A DNA stretch of 20,715 bases from Bacteroidia bacterium. Its GTDB lineage: Bacteria > Bacteroidota > Bacteroidia > NS11-12g > UBA9320. The notes beneath the pieces are model-generated. The model worked only from the letters and a program-made list of their open reading frames with translations, ran no database searches and was not told the DNA's origin. The DNA is taken from the NCBI GenBank assembly GCA_013042025.1, contig JABDQY010000191.1, positions 1 through 20,715 of the forward strand, given 5' to 3'. Position numbers and translations under genes: made by a program. Of the stretch, positions 6,569 through 14,392 are shown piece by piece; position 1 is the first letter of the stretch, and each line of letters opens with the position of its first letter.

Positions 6569-6883
6569 ATGTTAGTTGAGGTGAAAGATATCAAGTCAGA
6601 TTCAGAATTGAAAGAACAATTTGATTTAAAGAAAGGATTAATAGTTGATTTACGTAATCGTGAAAGATTTGACCTTCATCATTTAAAAAATGCGATAAAC
6701 ATTGATTTGATGTCTGAACATTTTATAGAGTTATTTACTGACATTAGTAAAGACAAGAAGATACTTTTATACTGTGATGATGGAAACAGGAGTAAAATAG
6801 CGATAAGAGTACTTCAAGAAATGGGATATAACAATTTGTTTTCACTTCATAATGGAATAAACGCATGGGAAGGAAAAAGTTAA
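6569..6883 (+). CDS. Single-domain rhodanese-like sulfurtransferase
   Basis: A 104-residue cytoplasmic protein that is a single rhodanese domain. The opening segment GLIVDLRNRERFDLHHLKNA is the usual D-x-R-x-x-x-E/F-x-x-x-H-I-x-x-A region, and the active site is Cys69 in YCDDGNRSKIA, a six-residue loop starting with Cys as in active sulfurtransferases. It ends with GINAWEG, the typical C-terminal GGxxAW motif with small changes. It would carry sulfur as a persulfide, but the donor and acceptor cannot be told from sequence. The gene lies between the oxygen-type regulator and the stress-protein operon and overlaps the next gene by 19 bp, implying co-translation. Confidence 0.93.
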   Translation: MLVEVKDIKSDSELKEQFDLKKGLIVDLRNRERFDLHHLKNAINIDLMSEHFIELFTDISKDKKILLYCDDGNRSKIAIRVLQEMGYNNLFSLHNGINAWEGKS

Positions 6884-7173
6884 CATCAATTGTTTTGATC
6901 ATGCTTGGAACAGTGGCTTTCATACTATCTTCACATCATGTGAAAGCTCAAAACATCGAATCGCCAGAGTATGATTCAACTGTACTAAAAAGTCAATTTG
7001 TATATGTCTGTGAAGGACATTTTTTTGAATGGTGCAATGAAGAAGTAAATTGTGGTTATTGTAATGAACCTCTTCAAAAAATGGATTTATGGGCGTATTA
7101 CAAGAAATTGGAATGTGAAGATTGCAAATCATTTTTTGATGAAAACTATCCATCGTTCATCAACAAAGAATAG
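6865..7173 (+). CDS. Secreted cysteine-rich protein with paired CxxC motifs
   Basis: A 102-residue protein with a clear signal peptide (GRKK, hydrophobic core to about 22, likely cleavage after VKAQ near 29). The mature part of about 73 residues has six cysteines: Cys49, Cys57, and two CxxC pairs at 63/66 (CGYC) and 84/87 (CEDC), spaced 17 residues apart as in a zinc ribbon or rubredoxin-like knuckle. It is also rich in aromatic and acidic residues. A periplasmic metal- or thiol-binding role is plausible; I do not recognise a named family. The ATG lies inside the 3' end of the rhodanese gene in another frame (19-bp overlap), linking the two in expression and perhaps in thiol or sulfur chemistry (inference). 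Confidence 0.75.
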   Translation: MGRKKLTSIVLIMLGTVAFILSSHHVKAQNIESPEYDSTVLKSQFVYVCEGHFFEWCNEEVNCGYCNEPLQKMDLWAYYKKLECEDCKSFFDENYPSFINKE

Positions 7174-7261
7174 AAAGACAAATACAATGTAAAGTTAGGT
7201 CAGCGTCTAAAAATCATATTTTTAAATGAGATTTAGCAGTCAGCAGGTCAATTCAATTAAT

Positions 7262-7269
7262 CAACTTTG
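7262..7269 (+). promoter_or_regulatory. -7-like element before the stress-protein operon
   Basis: CAACTTTG matches TAnnTTTG at all but one fixed base and lies 20 nt before ATG 7290. No TTTG sits 18-20 bp upstream. The rest of the 116-bp gap (7174-7289) shows no further convincing site. Confidence 0.3.
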
Positions 7270-7289
7270 GAGTACCAAAAAGTTTTATT

Positions 7290-8084
7290 ATGCGTACAAT
7301 TATTTGCCCTACCGATTTTTCAAATACCGCAATAAATGCAACAAAATATGCTGCAGCTATTGCAGAAAAGATTGATGCCAAACTGCATTTGATTCATGTA
7401 ATGCATGTTCCTGTTGTAGACGTCAATAGTTCTGCGAATGTTTTAACTACACTTATGGATACTCAGAAGGAAGCATCAGATCTTAAGTTAAAGGTTGAAA
7501 TTGAGCGTTTATCGAAGAATACAAACTGTGAAATTGAATTTGCAAGTCAGTTCGGTCTAGCAGTAGATGTTATTATTAGTGAATCTAAGAAACTAAAAGC
7601 AAATCTTTTGGTGATGGGCACAAACGGTGCATCCAATGTTTTTGATCAGCTACTCGGAACAGTAAGTTTTGGAGTGGCTAAAAGAAGCGAGGTTCCTGTA
7701 ATTGTTGTGCCTCCAGCTTCTCAATTCACCGGACTTAAGAGAATTGCTTTTGCTGATGACCATAAAGAATCGTTAAATGAGCAACGGGAGTTCTTATACC
7801 ATTTAACAAGCGGATTAGAATCTAAAATTGATTTGATTTCAGTAGATGTCAGGGATGAAGGAGAGTATGAAGAAGAAATTATTTGCAATGAAGGAGGAGT
7901 TAGGCAGGTATGCGTATGGTCAGACCAAATTCAAAACGGAATAGAACAATTTACAGAGCGAAATAATATAGAGCTATTAGCAATTAAAAGGCATCACAGA
8001 ACCTTTTTTGAAGAGCTTTTCCATAAAAGCACAACTAAAGAGGTGTTGAACAAGACAAAAATACCAGTATTAATATTTAATTAA
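7290..8084 (+). CDS. Tandem-domain universal stress protein (UspA family)
   Basis: A 264-residue cytoplasmic protein with two Usp folds. Domain 1 (about 1-142) begins MRTIICPTDFSNTAINATKYA and carries the nucleotide-binding motif G-2x-G-9x-G-S/T intact: Gly110, Gly113, Gly123-Thr124 in MGTNG...LLGT. It ends VPVIVVPP. Domain 2 (about 148-264) keeps the fold outline and the final IPVLIF strand, but its nucleotide loop is degenerate (HHRTFFEELF), so probably only domain 1 binds ATP. It opens a tight operon with gaps of 6, 4 and 9 bp that ends with a second protein of the same build. Tandem Usp proteins next to cbb3 oxidase genes are common and often induced by low oxygen, which would fit the regulator upstream (inference). 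Confidence 0.95.
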   Translation: MRTIICPTDFSNTAINATKYAAAIAEKIDAKLHLIHVMHVPVVDVNSSANVLTTLMDTQKEASDLKLKVEIERLSKNTNCEIEFASQFGLAVDVIISESKKLKANLLVMGTNGASNVFDQLLGTVSFGVAKRSEVPVIVVPPASQFTGLKRIAFADDHKESLNEQREFLYHLTSGLESKIDLISVDVRDEGEYEEEIICNEGGVRQVCVWSDQIQNGIEQFTERNNIELLAIKRHHRTFFEELFHKSTTKEVLNKTKIPVLIFN

Positions 8085-8090
8085 AAAAGA

Positions 8091-8474
8091 ATGGAAAACC
8101 AAAAGTATTTAAGTGAATTACACAAGGAGCATATTGAGTGGAGAAATCAGTTGAACTTCGTTAAAGATGAGATTAAAACGTATAAAAACAGACTAAGTGA
8201 TGTTGTTTCTAAGAACTCAAAAACTGAAGTATTAGCTTTAGCTGAACATTTTCAAAATCAGTTCATTAGGCATGATGAAGTGATAGATACTTTGTTGCAT
8301 GATATCAATGAGGAGGAACACAAAATAGTTTTGATGGCCAAGGATAATAATGTTGCAACAGATCATCGAAAAGCGGATGAGAATGAAAAGCTTGTTGATC
8401 GAATGCAAATATTCGATAAGATATACAAGGGGTTGAAAAACGAATACCTGGAGTACTTAACCAAAGTAATGTAG
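8091..8474 (+). CDS. Conserved-looking helical protein of unknown function
   Basis: A 127-residue soluble protein, almost entirely helical by composition, with no signal peptide or cysteine. Helices can be placed at about 4-38, 42-71 and 97-125 with a break around 85-95. Seven histidines (11, 14, 53, 61, 70, 77, 92) are spread along the helices, several next to acidic residues (HKEH, RHDEV, LLHD). This is reminiscent of a four-helix bundle but does not match the hemerythrin ligand spacing. No family is recognised. It starts 6 bp after the first universal stress protein and ends 4 bp before the next gene, so it is clearly part of that operon. Confidence 0.8.
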   Translation: MENQKYLSELHKEHIEWRNQLNFVKDEIKTYKNRLSDVVSKNSKTEVLALAEHFQNQFIRHDEVIDTLLHDINEEEHKIVLMAKDNNVATDHRKADENEKLVDRMQIFDKIYKGLKNEYLEYLTKVM

Positions 8475-8478
8475 AAAC

Positions 8479-8850
8479 ATGAAATTTATTATACAATTAG
8501 ACAGTCAATTAGACGAGATAAAAGCTAAATTTTCAGATGAATTCAAAGGGCTAAAGCTTGAGTTTTTTTCAAAAGCTCACAATAAATTGGAGGGTTCGCC
8601 TAAAGAAGACATGGTGACTGAGAACATAGCTCTTTCGAAGCTCAATGCAAATTTGGAAACTAAGGAAATAGTCATTGCCAAAGAAATGAAAGTATCAGAG
8701 CTAGAAGCAGTCTTTGAAAACGATTTCGGATTGCATGTTCAGGTATTTAGAAAAATGGGCAGAAGCTGGATCGAAACAACGAGAACGGATAACTATTCTT
8801 TGGCTGAACAAATGGAGCTTTCTGCAGATAGTTTAAAACCATACTCTTAA
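8479..8850 (+). CDS. Unknown protein with VFRKMGRSWIETT motif
   Basis: A 123-residue soluble protein. Residues about 1-72 mix helices and strands with a charged segment. Residues 73-123 hold a compact, more conserved-looking part: FGLHVQVFRKMGRSWIETTRT followed by D-N-Y-S-L-A-E-Q-M-E. From memory, a very similar block (hydrophobic-QVFRKSG-x-x-WIETT-x-TD-x-W-TL-x-x-Q) recurs in short hypothetical proteins of many Bacteroidota, often near stress-protein genes. No function is known. It starts 4 bp after the helical protein and 9 bp before the second stress protein. The block could be a small beta-sheet interaction domain (inference). Confidence 0.8.
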   Translation: MKFIIQLDSQLDEIKAKFSDEFKGLKLEFFSKAHNKLEGSPKEDMVTENIALSKLNANLETKEIVIAKEMKVSELEAVFENDFGLHVQVFRKMGRSWIETTRTDNYSLAEQMELSADSLKPYS

Positions 8851-8859
8851 ATCATTAGC

Positions 8860-9651
8860 ATGAATATTTTAATTCCTACAGATTTTTCTGACAATTCAAT
8901 ACATGCAATAAATTATGTATATAGCAACTTTCAAAAAGAACATATTGATGTCACCTTGGTTCATGCAATTAAGGAGCCTCAAACAACAGCTGGAGTACTC
9001 ATACGCTTAGAGCAGTTGATGATGAAAGATGCAGAAAAAGATATGAAGAATTTACTTAAAAAAGTAAACGACGATTATCAGCAGAAACCAAAGCATCATA
9101 TAGAGTATGGGTACTTAAAAGATTGGATTGATATTTATGCCAAAGCACACAATATCGATGTAATTGTTATGGGAACAAAAGGAGAAAGTAATGTGAGGTC
9201 TATAATAATGGGTTCAATTACAGAGTCAGTTATACGCACCTCCAAACTTCCAGTATTTGCCATTCCTGAGTTTGAAAAAGAACTTCCGGTTCATCAATTT
9301 ATATTAGCTACAAATAAGAAGGAATTAGAACGTGTAGAGTTCATTCAAAAGTTCTTAGACAATCTAAAACTGTCTTCACCTAATGTTGATGTTTTGGTGG
9401 TTTTAAATGAAGAAAATCGTGGTGGTTTACCTAAAAGTTTTCCTTTAAATGGATTTCAAATTGGTGTTAAAACTGTTGAAAATGAATCAGTTGTAGATGG
9501 AATCAACGATTATCTTGCCAACAACAAGGTAGATATATTAGGATTATATCACTCTAGAAATTCACGCTTAGATTATTTATTTAATAGAAGTGTAACAAAA
9601 ACAATTTGTGGTGAGACAAGAGTGCCACTTTTAGTTATTCCGGGTAGTTGA
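8860..9651 (+). CDS. Tandem-domain universal stress protein (UspA family)
   Basis: A 263-residue cytoplasmic protein with the same two-domain build as the one at 7290. Domain 1 (about 1-137) begins MNILIPTDFSDNSIHAINY and has the full nucleotide motif Gly105-x2-Gly108-x9-Gly118-Ser119 in VMGTKG...IMGS, ending LPVFAIP. Domain 2 (about 145-263) is degenerate at the loop (YHSRNSRLDYLF) but ends with VPLLVIPG. The two proteins differ too much to be recent copies, so they probably form an old paralogous pair. It closes the four-gene operon; its TGA is followed within 2 bp by the inverted repeat that overlaps the FNR-type box of the oxidase cluster. Confidence 0.95.
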   Translation: MNILIPTDFSDNSIHAINYVYSNFQKEHIDVTLVHAIKEPQTTAGVLIRLEQLMMKDAEKDMKNLLKKVNDDYQQKPKHHIEYGYLKDWIDIYAKAHNIDVIVMGTKGESNVRSIIMGSITESVIRTSKLPVFAIPEFEKELPVHQFILATNKKELERVEFIQKFLDNLKLSSPNVDVLVVLNEENRGGLPKSFPLNGFQIGVKTVENESVVDGINDYLANNKVDILGLYHSRNSRLDYLFNRSVTKTICGETRVPLLVIPGS

Positions 9652-9652
9652 C

Positions 9653-9678
9653 AAATATCATGTTGGGTACTGATATTT
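9653..9678. repeat. Perfect 8-bp inverted repeat overlapping the FNR-type box
   Basis: AAATATCA (9653-9660) and TGATATTT (9671-9678) are perfect reverse complements separated by 10 bp. The right arm is also most of the left half and spacer of the FNR-type box. It could form a weak hairpin at the end of the stress-protein mRNA, or supply a third half-site (ATCA) for the regulator. The stem is AT-only apart from one pair and has no T tract, so it is a poor terminator. Confidence 0.55.
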
Positions 9679-9683
9679 ATCAA
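9670..9683. promoter_or_regulatory. FNR/FixK-type operator upstream of ccoI
   Basis: CTGAT-ATTT-ATCAA matches the FNR/FixK consensus TTGAT-N4-ATCAA at nine of ten fixed positions. Its centre (9676/9677) lies about 42-44 bp upstream of the start predicted from the -7-like element at 9706-9713, the class II activator position. It precedes the oxidase cluster, the classic target of such regulators, and the receiver-CRP fusion encoded at 5481 keeps the Glu and Arg that read TTGA. Binding is inferred, not shown. Confidence 0.68.
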
Positions 9684-9705
9684 AAAGTTAGCTTAGTTTG
9701 TTGGA

Positions 9706-9713
9706 GACATTTG
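9706..9713 (+). promoter_or_regulatory. -7 element of the cco cluster promoter
   Basis: GACATTTG matches TAnnTTTG at all but the first base and lies 17 bp before the ccoI GTG. No TTTG is found 18-20 bp upstream (the bases there are A-rich), as expected of a promoter that needs an activator bound at the box at 9670-9683. Confidence 0.5.
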
Positions 9714-9729
9714 AACCCCTATTAGAATT

Positions 9730-12072
9730 GTGAGCCGAAGTACATCTATAGATCAATTGTGCAATTATTGCGGAAGCCTTTGTGATAACGATTTGGTAAG
9801 AATCGATAACAGCATTTACTGTTGTTATGGTTGTGCAACATTAGACGATGTAGTATCTAAAATAACCCATTCAACTTCAGATGTCAGCTTAAGATATAAG
9901 CAGTATGATTTAGCTGAAAATTTTAGTCAGTTGGTGGATTATGAAAATTTAGAACTATATAGAATTAGTATTTCGCTTCCAGCTATTCATTGTTCTTCTT
10001 GCATAGAACTATTGGAAGATTTGCCTTCGTTTAATGAAGGTATATTATCAGCACGAGTAAACTTTGAGCAACGAAGATGTGTTATAACTGCTACCAAGTC
10101 AACGCCACTTTCTTATGTGGCACAGTTGCTTGAAGATATTGGCTATTTGCCTCAAATTAGTTTAAGTCAAAAACAAAAAGATTTAGATCAAGAATACAAT
10201 AAAACGAACTTAATAAAATTAGCTGTTGCGGGTTTTTGTTTTGGCAACATAATGCTTTATAGCTTTCCTCATTATTTTGGGTTGGGATTGGCAAACGATC
10301 CATTTTTCACTCAATTATTTAGCATGCTTTCTGTCGCACTGAGTATTCCAGTTTTGTTTTATTCAGGAAAGGAATATTTAACTTCGGCCTATAGAGCTCT
10401 AACTGCAGGAAAGTCGCATATTAACATACCGATAAGTTTAGGACTTCTTAGTTTGTTCTGTTGGAGTTTATACGAAATATTTAGTGGCACAGGTATTGGG
10501 TATTTGGATTCTTTAGCGGGATTAGTTTTCTTTTTACTGATAGGTAAGTGGTTTCAACACAAGGTTTATGATCATGTTTCACATCACCGAAATGTTCAGG
10601 ATTTTATACCGGTTGTAGTAAGAAAAAAGAGTACTAATCAATCTATTGAATGGGAACGAATTGATAAGCTAAGTAAAGGAGATAAAATTCTGGTCAAGAA
10701 TGGTGAAATAATTCCGGTTAATGGCAAGCTTTTAAGAGGAAATGGTGTAATAGATTACTCGTTTATTACTGGTGAACAGCTTCCAGAAAGAGTTAGCATA
10801 TCAGATCATGTATATGCAGGAGGATGTCAAAAAGAAGGTGAAATTGAGGTAGAATTAAGCGAAGTCCCTAGTGCAGAAAAATTATGGGAAACTTGGAATA
10901 TTAAACAAGGAGCCAAAGAATTTGAAACGCATTGGACCAATAGTATTAGTAAGTATTTTACCATTGCAGTGGTGTTAATTGCACTAATTTCAGGAGTATT
11001 CTGGCTATATGTAGATGCAAGTAAGGCTGCTTTTGTTTTTAGTTCTGTACTTATTGTTGCATGTCCTTGTGCTTTAGCACTGAGTGCCCCCTTTACATAC
11101 GGAGGTATTCTAAGGGTATTCTCAAATAATAATTTCTTCATCAAGAATGCAGATTCAGTATCAACACTTAGTAAAATAAAGCATATTGTGTTCGACAAGA
11201 CAGGAACACTCACCGAAAAAGAGGCTATTCAAATTAGTTTTAGCGGCAATGAAATTAGTCACAGTAATAAGCGAGCAATTTATTCATTGGCTAGTCAGAG
11301 CAGTCATCCGCTTAGTTCGATAATTGCTTTTAACTTAGCTTCAAATGAAAAACTTGAAGTTAAAGGATTTGAAGAAATTATAGGTAAAGGTATATCTGGA
11401 ATTGTAGATGGGAAAGTGATTAAATTGGGATCCTCTCAATGGCTAAACTTGAAGCAATCAAACTCAAATGCTTCTTTAGTTTATGTTTCAATTAACGGAA
11501 ATACAATTGGTCATTTTCAAATTGTATCGGCTTATAGAAGCGGAATAGGTGCAGTATTAAATAAACTAGGACTTAATTATAATTTATCTGTATTAAGTGG
11601 AGATAATGATGCAGAAAGAAGTGCTCTTCAAGCTTTTTATAATGGTTTTAGCAAGTTAAGGTTCAACTTGAAACCGAAACAAAAAGCTTTAGAAGTTAAA
11701 AAGATTAAAACCAACGAATCAGTTTTAATGATTGGAGATGGACTTAATGATAGTTCTGCAATTCAAGAGGGAAACTTTGGCGTTGCAGTTACTGAAAATT
11801 TAAACGGGTTTTACCCTGGATCTGATGGAGTACTTATTTCAAAAAGCCTTAATAAATTACCAAAAATTTTCGAATTAGCTCGCTACTCAGCAACTATCCT
11901 GAAGCTTAGTTTAGCTTTTTCATTAATTTATAATATAGCAGGAGTTTCGTTTGCAGTAATGGGTTTATTAACCCCAATTATAGCTGCGATTCTCATGCCA
12001 ATTAGCTCTATTTCGGTGGTAGTATTAGATACTTTACTTGTTAAACAAAAAGCGAAAAGAATAGGATTATAA
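9730..12072 (+). CDS. ccoI: CcoI/FixI copper-transporting P1B-type ATPase
   Basis: A 780-residue membrane pump thought to export copper for assembly of the heme-copper centre of cbb3 oxidase. In order: an N-terminal cysteine cluster (C11xxC14, C18, C31-C32xxC35) typical of FixI proteins; a heavy-metal-associated domain with C88-S-S-C91; membrane helices from about 160; the actuator domain with TGE at 347-349; the transport motif Cys445-Pro-Cys447; phosphorylation site Asp489 in DKTGTLT; the HP motif at 526-527; and GDGLND at 669-674 before the last helix pair. The start is GTG 9730, fitting its distance from the promoter. Its TAA directly abuts the ccoS ATG. It leads the oxidase cluster, the usual Bacteroidota order. 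Confidence 0.97.
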   Translation: MSRSTSIDQLCNYCGSLCDNDLVRIDNSIYCCYGCATLDDVVSKITHSTSDVSLRYKQYDLAENFSQLVDYENLELYRISISLPAIHCSSCIELLEDLPSFNEGILSARVNFEQRRCVITATKSTPLSYVAQLLEDIGYLPQISLSQKQKDLDQEYNKTNLIKLAVAGFCFGNIMLYSFPHYFGLGLANDPFFTQLFSMLSVALSIPVLFYSGKEYLTSAYRALTAGKSHINIPISLGLLSLFCWSLYEIFSGTGIGYLDSLAGLVFFLLIGKWFQHKVYDHVSHHRNVQDFIPVVVRKKSTNQSIEWERIDKLSKGDKILVKNGEIIPVNGKLLRGNGVIDYSFITGEQLPERVSISDHVYAGGCQKEGEIEVELSEVPSAEKLWETWNIKQGAKEFETHWTNSISKYFTIAVVLIALISGVFWLYVDASKAAFVFSSVLIVACPCALALSAPFTYGGILRVFSNNNFFIKNADSVSTLSKIKHIVFDKTGTLTEKEAIQISFSGNEISHSNKRAIYSLASQSSHPLSSIIAFNLASNEKLEVKGFEEIIGKGISGIVDGKVIKLGSSQWLNLKQSNSNASLVYVSINGNTIGHFQIVSAYRSGIGAVLNKLGLNYNLSVLSGDNDAERSALQAFYNGFSKLRFNLKPKQKALEVKKIKTNESVLMIGDGLNDSSAIQEGNFGVAVTENLNGFYPGSDGVLISKSLNKLPKIFELARYSATILKLSLAFSLIYNIAGVSFAVMGLLTPIIAAILMPISSISVVVLDTLLVKQKAKRIGL

Positions 12073-12234
12073 ATGAAAATACTTGTGTTACTTATATCAC
12101 TAAGTTTATTGTTAGCTTCGATTTTTTTATATGCCTTTTATAAAGCAGTTAAAAAGGGACAATTTGACGATTTAGAATCTCCTTCAATGAGAATATTAGA
12201 TAAAAAACAACCAAAACAATTAAATCAAAAATAA
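12073..12234 (+). CDS. ccoS: CcoS, cbb3 oxidase assembly protein
   Basis: A 53-residue single-pass membrane protein too short for most ORF cut-offs. MKILVLLISLSLLLASIFLYAF forms one transmembrane helix, followed by the family signature KKGQFDDLESPSMRIL, then a short basic tail. CcoS is needed for maturation of the oxidase, probably for cofactor or copper insertion together with CcoI. The gene has no gap after ccoI and one base before ccoN-ccoO, so all three are surely co-translated. Confidence 0.95.
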   Translation: MKILVLLISLSLLLASIFLYAFYKAVKKGQFDDLESPSMRILDKKQPKQLNQK

Positions 12235-12235
12235 T

Positions 12236-14383
12236 ATGCAAAAAGAAACCTTCAATTACGATAATAAAATCGTTAGGAACTTTGGTATAGCTACCGTGGT
12301 CTGGGGCCTCGTAGGTATGCTTGTAGGGGTAACAATTGCTTTTCAATTGTTCGAACCCTTCTTTAACTTTAACACGCGATATTTATCGTTTGGCCGGTTA
12401 AGACCATTACACACAAACGCAATAATTTTTGCCTTTGTAGGTAATGCAATTTTTATGGGAGTCTACTATTCATTGCAGCGTCTATTGAAGGCACGAATGT
12501 TTAGTGATGTCCTCAGTAACATTCATTTTTGGGGCTGGCAATTAATTATTGTTGCAGCGGCTCTAACCCTTCCTTTTGGTATTACAACTTCAAAAGAATA
12601 TGCGGAGTTAGAATGGCCAATTGATATTGCCATTGCTTTAATTTGGGTGGTGTTTGGTTGGAACATGATTGGTACCATTTTTAAAAGAAGAGAAAGACAC
12701 CTGTATGTTGCGATTTGGTTTTATTTAGCAACCTTTATTACAGTAGCAATGTTACACATTGTGAATAGCTTCGCTTTACCAGTATCATTTCTCAAATCAT
12801 ATTCAGCATTTGCCGGTGTGCAAGATGCCTTAGTACAGTGGTGGTATGGACATAACGCGGTTGCCTTCTTCCTTACAACACCGTTCCTTGGATTGATGTA
12901 CTATTTCATGCCTAAAATGGCGAATAGACCGATTTATTCATATAAGTTATCCATTCTCCACTTCTGGTCTTTAATATTCTTATATATCTGGGCAGGACCA
13001 CACCATTTGTTGTATACTTCACTTCCAGGTTGGGTACAAACAGTAGGTGTTGTTTTTAGTGTTATGCTTATCGCTCCATCTTGGGGTGGTATGCTAAACG
13101 GCTTATTAACTCTAAGAGGTGCATGGGATAAAGTAAGAGATGACGCATTGCTTAAGTTTATGGTTGTTGGTCTAACGGCATACGGTATGTCAACTTTTGA
13201 AGGACCAATGCTATCTCTTAAGAATGTAAATGCAATAGCTCACTTTACAGATTGGATTGTAGCTCACGTTCACGTTGGTGCTCTTGGATGGAATGGACTT
13301 TTAACATTTGCAATCTTGTACTATACCATTCCTAGAATTTACAACACAACAATATTTTCAAAGAAAATGGTTGGAACCCACTTCTGGTTGGCAACACTTG
13401 GTATCTTGTTTTACGCGATACCAATGTACTTCTCAGGTTTCACACAAGGTTTAATGTGGAAAGAGTTTACTGCAGATGGAATACTACGTTACCCTAACTT
13501 CCTTGAAACAACGTTACAAATTTTGCCAATGCACATGTTAAGAGGTTTTGGCGGATTACTATACCTAACTGGTGCATGTTTAATGACATGGAACCTGTTT
13601 AAAACTATGAAAGCAGGAGAATTAGTTCCTAATGAAGCAGCAGAAGCTTATCCTCTTGTAAAAGAGGTGAAAGGAGAAGTTGCTCATTCTCATTGGCACA
13701 GATGGATTGAAAAACGACCAACACAATTAATTGTTTTCTCTCTGATTGCTGTTGCTATTGGAGGATTGGTAGAATTTATGCCAACGTTCTTGGTAGAGTC
13801 TAATGTACCTAAGATTGCCAGTGTAACTCCATATACACCTCTTGAATTGGAAGGTAGAGATATTTACATTAGAGAAGGGTGTAACAATTGTCACTCACAG
13901 CAAGTTCGTCCTTTTAGATCTGAAACCGTAAGATACGGTGAATACTCAAAAGCAGGTGAGAATGTTTATGACCATCCATTTCTTTGGGGAAGTAAGCGTA
14001 CAGGGCCAGATTTAGCACGTGCTGGAAATACAGCATCTAAGGTGTATAAAACGGCAGATTGGCACTATAGACATATGAACAATCCAAGAGAAACATCAGA
14101 TGGTTCCATAATGCCTGCTTATCCATGGTTAATAGAAGATGACGGAGATTATTCTGATATAGCAGCTAAAATTTCAACTATGCGAAGTTTGGGTGTTCCT
14201 TATGAAGAGGGATATGAAGAATTTGCAATGTTAGACTTAGACAAACAAGCTAAGCAGATTAGTGACGGATTGCTAAAAGATGCTGGTAGAAAAGTTGATC
14301 AGAAAAAAGAGATCATTGCATTAATTGCATACTTACATAAGCTAGGTAGAGATATAAATAATCAAGAAGTTGCATCAAAATAA
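12236..14383 (+). CDS. ccoNO: Fused CcoN-CcoO subunits I/II of cbb3 cytochrome oxidase
   Basis: A 715-residue fusion of the catalytic subunit and the monoheme cytochrome subunit, separate genes in Proteobacteria but commonly fused in Bacteroidota. The CcoN part (about 1-475) has all ligands, offset by one from Pseudomonas stutzeri: His59 and His346 for low-spin heme b, His206, His256 and His257 for CuB, His344 for the high-spin heme, and Tyr250 at the position of the Tyr cross-linked to a CuB His. Glu322 in FEGPM is kept. The CcoO part begins near 485 with WIEKRPTQLIVF, one membrane helix (about 497-517) and a periplasmic cytochrome c domain with Cys549-N-N-Cys552-His553 and axial Met626 in IMPAYPW. 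It reduces O2 to water with high affinity and pumps protons. It starts 1 bp after ccoS. Confidence 0.98.
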   Translation: MQKETFNYDNKIVRNFGIATVVWGLVGMLVGVTIAFQLFEPFFNFNTRYLSFGRLRPLHTNAIIFAFVGNAIFMGVYYSLQRLLKARMFSDVLSNIHFWGWQLIIVAAALTLPFGITTSKEYAELEWPIDIAIALIWVVFGWNMIGTIFKRRERHLYVAIWFYLATFITVAMLHIVNSFALPVSFLKSYSAFAGVQDALVQWWYGHNAVAFFLTTPFLGLMYYFMPKMANRPIYSYKLSILHFWSLIFLYIWAGPHHLLYTSLPGWVQTVGVVFSVMLIAPSWGGMLNGLLTLRGAWDKVRDDALLKFMVVGLTAYGMSTFEGPMLSLKNVNAIAHFTDWIVAHVHVGALGWNGLLTFAILYYTIPRIYNTTIFSKKMVGTHFWLATLGILFYAIPMYFSGFTQGLMWKEFTADGILRYPNFLETTLQILPMHMLRGFGGLLYLTGACLMTWNLFKTMKAGELVPNEAAEAYPLVKEVKGEVAHSHWHRWIEKRPTQLIVFSLIAVAIGGLVEFMPTFLVESNVPKIASVTPYTPLELEGRDIYIREGCNNCHSQQVRPFRSETVRYGEYSKAGENVYDHPFLWGSKRTGPDLARAGNTASKVYKTADWHYRHMNNPRETSDGSIMPAYPWLIEDDGDYSDIAAKISTMRSLGVPYEEGYEEFAMLDLDKQAKQISDGLLKDAGRKVDQKKEIIALIAYLHKLGRDINNQEVASK

Positions 14384-14392
14384 TATAGAATT

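Noticed and set aside
7251..7264. Possible FNR-type box before the stress-protein operon (ends in ATCAA)
   Set aside because: Only the right half matches; the left half (ATTCA) has at most one correct base, and it overlaps the -7-like element instead of lying near -42.
8091..8474. Hemerythrin assignment for the His-rich helical protein
   Set aside because: The spacing H...HxxxE...HxxxxH...HxxxxD is not met; the histidines fall at other intervals.
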